Positions 54,088-57,490 of a stretch of DNA of 57,490 bases are shown piece after piece; within the stretch, counting starts at the first letter, position 1, and each line of letters starts with the position of its first letter. The translations under genes were made by a program, and so were the position numbers. Source of the DNA: an uncultured Lachnospiraceae bacterium (GTDB lineage: Bacteria > Bacillota > Clostridia > Lachnospirales > Lachnospiraceae); the NCBI GenBank assembly GCA_934385475.1, contig CAKRPS010000015.1:1-57490 (forward strand). Reading direction: 5' to 3'. Below the pieces are notes generated by a model. The model did no database searches, was not told the origin of the DNA, and saw only the letters and a program-made list of their open reading frames with translations.

Positions 54088-57000
54088 CGAAAATTTTTTA
54101 AAATAAAAATCAATCATCTCTGTATCTTCCATGGCGACATAGGGACCATACATCGGAATGTTGCAGCACAGAGTTCTTTGCCTTGCCGGGAAATACAGCT
54201 CATATCCCAGTGTGGAAGAAAGCGCCGGAAGGGTTGTGCTCTGCTCTCCAAAAGAAATGTATTTCGCTGACATGCCGATCTTCAGTGGCCTTGTATCCCC
54301 TTCGCCCCGCGCAGTCAGATTCTCTCCTTTTCCAAAGGCAAAATAGTTCCATACCCTGTCCTCACCTACCTGCCTCGGCTCCTTATCTCTCTCCTTCAGG
54401 AGCAGTTTCCCCTTTGTGTCAAGAAAGCTTATGACACCGGTTTTCTTATCTACACGAACCAGTATCTTGTCTGTCAGGATCTCTGCACAGGAGGGTGTCT
54501 CCCGGAACCGGTATTGTCCCGCAGGGGTTTTAAAGTCTGCCGCGCGTTCGGGGAAATTGCTGACCTGTCCCCGTCCAAAGCACACACGTATTACATTTTG
54601 TGCTACCGGTGTAATGCGCAGTGTCCCATAGCTGCTCAGGAAGTCACAGTACCCTTTTCCTTTCATGACAAATCTTACGCTGCAATCAATTCTGGTATGT
54701 CCGGCCGGATGCAGGATTTTTTCATCCGGCATTTCTCCGAACTCTCCCGTCATGACCTTTTCTTTCCTGCCTGATAAGGCCTCCACATCCTTCTGGTGTC
54801 TTTCGAGATAGGAAGGAAGTTCCCTTACCCTTTTCTTTGTCTGTCCATATCCATAGGTGGCAGTGACGCTTTCCTTTCGTACCGTTCTTGGGGGAATTCT
54901 CCGCTCCTCCTTCTCCGGTGTCTGCTGATTCTGCACTACCACGATCCTGCGCGGTCCGTATTTGTCTCTCCCCGCACGTTCCTTTTCAGCCTCCCGCGCG
55001 CGTTCCCTGTAGATCTCCTCGTTTGTCTTTTCTTCCTTCTGCACCGGCTTTCTCGCTGCGGGGGCCTTCACCTGCACGACAGCCTTTCGCTTCTGCTCCT
55101 CCCTCACCGGGCTTGCGATCAGTTCCGTGAGTGCACCCTTGTATAAGACCACCAGCTCATGAAGCGCTCTGGTCGCCGCCACATACAGTCTCTTGACATA
55201 TCCGTCCTGTGCAGGGTAGTTTTCTGTGGACGCATTGTAAATCAGTACCGCGTCAAACTCCAGACCTTTTGTATACTTCAGCGTCAGCACCATCACACCT
55301 TCCCGAAATGCCATCTGCTCCTCCGTGACTGTTACAAGCTCGATCCGTCCGCTTAACTGTTCCCGCACATAGTCTGCCTCGCGGTCATCCGCGCAGATCA
55401 CCGCTATCGTCTCAAGCCCCTGCTCTTTCCATGCTCTCAGCGTGCGCACCGTACGCTCGATCAACCCGCGGTCATCTCTGCATGCACACACCTCTACCTC
55501 TTTGCCATGGCGGATGATCGGCTCTACCGGATAGATCTGAAAGCTTCCGTGATACAGAATATCCGTTGCAAATCCGGAAATCTCAATGGTATTCCGGTAA
55601 CTCTTCCGGAGAAGTCCAAAATAGTCAAAGCAGTCTGTCAACAGCAGCTTTTGCAGCTCCTGCCAGTCATTCAGACCGTAATCCATGGAAATATTCTGGG
55701 AAATGTCTCCCATAATGGTATAGGTACACTTGCTCAGGCAGTATTTCAGTGCCGCGTAAGCCATCATACCAAAGTCCTGTGCCTCATCGATGACTACATG
55801 TCCGGCCTCCCTTATCACCTCGTCCTCCTGAATCCGCTTATACAGATAGGCAAGTGCCGAGAGGTCATACACATCAAACTCTTTATCCGGCGATTCTACC
55901 GAAAACCCTTTTGCCCTCTGGCAAGTCAGAAAATCCTCGTACATTTCAAAGATGTCACCCTTCCACTCCCTTTTGCCAAAGTAAGTCTCATAATATCTTG
56001 TCAGACGCTTCTTTTCCTCATTTGTGTAAGAATAGTATTTGCCGGTCAGTTCATTTTCAAGCTTCGCAAGCAAATGCTCTGTCAGCTTCGTAATCTTGTC
56101 AGCACGTGACAACCCCTTGCACTGTTTCCAGATTCTCTCAATTGCCTCCTCCGTGAGCAGCACGGCTCCGTTCTTTTCAAGCTTTACCTCCCTTCTCGGG
56201 ATCATCTCCTCCTCATAAAGGTCACAGTAATTCTCCAGGTCACAGAACCACGCATAAGTTCCCTTGCAGGGAGGCGTCACGTCCTTGCACACCGGCACCG
56301 CCTTGTAATCATCCCTCCATGCTTCATACAGAAGCCGGATAAACAACTGTTCCATCGTCATCTGTCTTACCCCGTACACATTCAGTTCCGGGAGCACTCC
56401 GGTAATGTAATTTAATAAAACCCGGTTACTTCCGATAATGTAGAAATCTTCCGGAGCAAACTCCAGCTCATAATTGTACAGGATATAGGAGATACGGTGC
56501 ATCGCGACTGTTGTTTTGCCTGAACCGGCCGCCCCCTGAATGATCAGGTTGTGCTGTGGCTTTCTGCGGATCACGTCGTTCTGCTCCTGTTGGATCGTCG
56601 CAATGATCTCCCCCAGCACCGCACGCTTATTCCTTGCAAGATATCTCGTGAGAAGTTCATCGTTAGCCACCACGTCCGAATCATAGAAATCCTTCAGCCG
56701 GTCATCTTCTATTTCATAGGTTCTCTTTCTGGAAAGATGGATTTCGTACCGTCCCTCTCCCTTTACGGAGTAAGTCATATCTCCCAGAGAAGACCCATAG
56801 TAGACTCCCGCTATCGGTGCTCTCCAGTCGATCACCATCGGTTCCGCGGGATTCTCTGCCACGACCGAACGCCCTATATAATAGGCTTCCTTTTCTCCGC
56901 TCTTTTTGTCCGTGAAGTCGATCCGCCCAAAATACGGTTTCCTGCGTGCCTGCATTGCCGTTCCCAATTCCTGACTCACATGCTTAAACATGTCATCGGT

Positions 57001-57183
57001 TGTATGCCACAATGCCTGCATTTCCTTGTCGGCCGTATCAAACTCTTCCTGCATGCTGTGCAGCTCCTGTTTCAGCCGTGCAACGTTCTCCCTTACCGAT
57101 TCCACCTTTTTCTCCGCAACGGTAATGGTCTCTTTCAGGGTCTGTTCTTCCTCCTGCCTTGTGATTCCCGGTATTCTTCGCAT
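54085..57183 (-). CDS. HelD-like superfamily 1 helicase with C-terminal GH31-type N-terminal domain
   Basis: About 1032 residues. Coiled-coil N-terminal arm (about 8-60), HelD-specific segment (RKPYFGRIDF...YYIGRSVV...VIDWRAPIAGVYY), Walker A QGAAGSGKTTVAMHR near 222, Walker B HVVIDEAQDFG near 465, UvrD-type C-core (LTLKYTKGLEFDAVLIYN, YVAATRALHELVVLY) ending near 690, then a Lys/Arg/Glu-rich linker (about 700-790). HelD proteins pull RNA polymerase off DNA. The last ~210 residues (RIDCSVRF...VIRVCF...GVISFLD...SFGEQSTTLPALSSTLGYELYF...CCNIPMYGPY...MIDFYF) look like the N-terminal beta-sandwich of GH31 alpha-glucosidases and stop where the catalytic barrel should begin. Start ATG 57183 with AAAGGA six bases before. 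Confidence 0.85.
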   Translation of the reverse strand: MRRIPGITRQEEEQTLKETITVAEKKVESVRENVARLKQELHSMQEEFDTADKEMQALWHTTDDMFKHVSQELGTAMQARRKPYFGRIDFTDKKSGEKEAYYIGRSVVAENPAEPMVIDWRAPIAGVYYGSSLGDMTYSVKGEGRYEIHLSRKRTYEIEDDRLKDFYDSDVVANDELLTRYLARNKRAVLGEIIATIQQEQNDVIRRKPQHNLIIQGAAGSGKTTVAMHRISYILYNYELEFAPEDFYIIGSNRVLLNYITGVLPELNVYGVRQMTMEQLFIRLLYEAWRDDYKAVPVCKDVTPPCKGTYAWFCDLENYCDLYEEEMIPRREVKLEKNGAVLLTEEAIERIWKQCKGLSRADKITKLTEHLLAKLENELTGKYYSYTNEEKKRLTRYYETYFGKREWKGDIFEMYEDFLTCQRAKGFSVESPDKEFDVYDLSALAYLYKRIQEDEVIREAGHVVIDEAQDFGMMAYAALKYCLSKCTYTIMGDISQNISMDYGLNDWQELQKLLLTDCFDYFGLLRKSYRNTIEISGFATDILYHGSFQIYPVEPIIRHGKEVEVCACRDDRGLIERTVRTLRAWKEQGLETIAVICADDREADYVREQLSGRIELVTVTEEQMAFREGVMVLTLKYTKGLEFDAVLIYNASTENYPAQDGYVKRLYVAATRALHELVVLYKGALTELIASPVREEQKRKAVVQVKAPAARKPVQKEEKTNEEIYRERAREAEKERAGRDKYGPRRIVVVQNQQTPEKEERRIPPRTVRKESVTATYGYGQTKKRVRELPSYLERHQKDVEALSGRKEKVMTGEFGEMPDEKILHPAGHTRIDCSVRFVMKGKGYCDFLSSYGTLRITPVAQNVIRVCFGRGQVSNFPERAADFKTPAGQYRFRETPSCAEILTDKILVRVDKKTGVISFLDTKGKLLLKERDKEPRQVGEDRVWNYFAFGKGENLTARGEGDTRPLKIGMSAKYISFGEQSTTLPALSSTLGYELYFPARQRTLCCNIPMYGPYVAMEDTEMIDFYFKKFS

Positions 57184-57337
57184 ATTCCTTCCTTTCCCAC
57201 GCACTGCTATGGTTCACTCTAATCTCGATTTCTGCGCATTTTTTCACACTACTTCTCAAACGACTGTTATCATAGGATAGCAGAAACAGAAAAAAACTAC
57301 TAGACTTTTTTTTGTAAATATTGTAAACTGGATAATG

Positions 57338-57375
57338 AAATGTACCCTGGTGTTTGTCTCCGGGGTATTTTTATG
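57338..57375 (+). terminator. Plus-strand terminator-like hairpin
   Basis: TACCCTGG, 9-nt loop, CCGGGGTA, then TTTTTATG on the plus strand. No plus-strand gene was found before it in the last 150 nt; it may belong to an unseen short RNA or be the former insertion target region of the adjacent intron. Confidence 0.5.
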
Positions 57376-57414
57376 GAAAATTGTCTGTACCGGCACGCAG
57401 CTTTCTCGTCGCCA

Positions 57415-57490
57415 ATCGAGTAGGAGGCGGTGACTAACCGCCGTCCTCTCACACCACCGTGCGTACCGTTCGGTACACGGCGGTTTCAAT
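57415..57490 (-). mobile_element. 3' end of a group II intron (runs off the window)
   Basis: On the minus strand: AACCGCCGTG-TACC-GAAC-GGTA-CGCACGGTGGT folds as a domain V hairpin, then GTGAGAGG, then GGCGG-TTAGT-CACCGCC (domain VI-like hairpin) and CTCCTACTCGATT, the hallmark 3' end of many bacterial group II introns. The rest of the intron with its reverse transcriptase would lie beyond 57490. The intron class cannot be fixed from this piece. Confidence 0.75.

Noticed and set aside
57256..57489. 77-codon minus-strand open frame at the right edge
   Set aside because: It runs through the group II intron 3' structure (domain V/VI); its composition is Cys/Arg-rich and it has no ribosome site, so it is a by-product of structured RNA.

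Overview
The window looks like a chromosomal segment of an anaerobic, low-to-mid GC Gram-positive of the class Clostridia, most likely a Lachnospiraceae-type gut bacterium. This rests on AGGAGG-type ribosome binding sites throughout, lipoprotein signal peptides, HemZ, MecA, a PadR/DUF1700/DUF4097 operon, a YtrA-type GntR/ABC operon and a maltodextrin ABC system. No rRNA, tRNA or CRISPR array was recognised. Most genes lie on the minus strand, so operons are described in minus-strand order (right to left).

(1) 60-14866, the accessory highlight: a six-gene minus-strand operon. It encodes a MATE exporter fused to an RsbW/SpoIIAB-like ATPase domain, a trimodular non-ribosomal peptide synthetase of about 3000 residues (A-T-C-A-T-C-A-T-R) with a terminal reductase, a STAS anti-anti-sigma-like protein, a membrane HAMP/SpoIIE PP2C phosphatase that itself ends in an RsbW-like domain, an Sfp-type phosphopantetheinyl transferase, and a multi-pass acyltransferase-like protein. 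The combination suggests a tripeptide aldehyde (or its cyclised product) whose making or export is governed by a partner-switching phosphorelay built into the operon and wired into the exporter. No sigma factor lies inside it. About 570 AT-rich bases with a putative promoter and a 16-bp inverted repeat precede it.

(2) 15440-26029: maltodextrin/glycogen use. A glycogen-debranching-type enzyme (plus strand) converges on a secreted GH13 lipoprotein; then come MalG, MalF, MalE and MalQ (minus strand) and a divergent LacI-family regulator. A hairpin separates malE from malF. A DUF4143-type pseudogene follows the regulator.

(3) 26646-34089: HemZ, a PadR-DUF1700-DUF4097 envelope operon, and an ABC transporter-SPFH-ribbon-helix-helix operon. 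The last two have promoters carrying similar TGATAT dyads, so PadR may control both.

(4) 34141-47973: enolase, a Ytr-like operon (GntR, ATPase, permease, ATPase, CARDB-like surface protein, FtsX-type permease), a lipoprotein, phosphoglycerate mutase GpmI, thiamine pyrophosphokinase and a TPR membrane protein. A related repeat element with a GTTTGCTC-CGGC-GAGCAAAC hairpin follows both eno and gpmI.

(5) 48099-57183: a YgjP-like metallopeptidase, a DEAD-box helicase, MecA, a small unknown protein, MetF, an ECF sigma factor/RsiV-like anti-sigma pair with a canonical TGAAAC-N17-GGTC autoregulatory promoter, and a HelD-like helicase with an unexpected GH31-like N-terminal domain fused to its C-terminus.

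(6) Mobile traces: a 5'-end remnant of a group IIC-like intron just after the malG terminator, a weaker one after the DUF4097 terminator, and the 3' end of a group II intron running off the right edge. Where two starts were possible I chose the one with the better ribosome binding site; domain limits and residue numbers are approximate.
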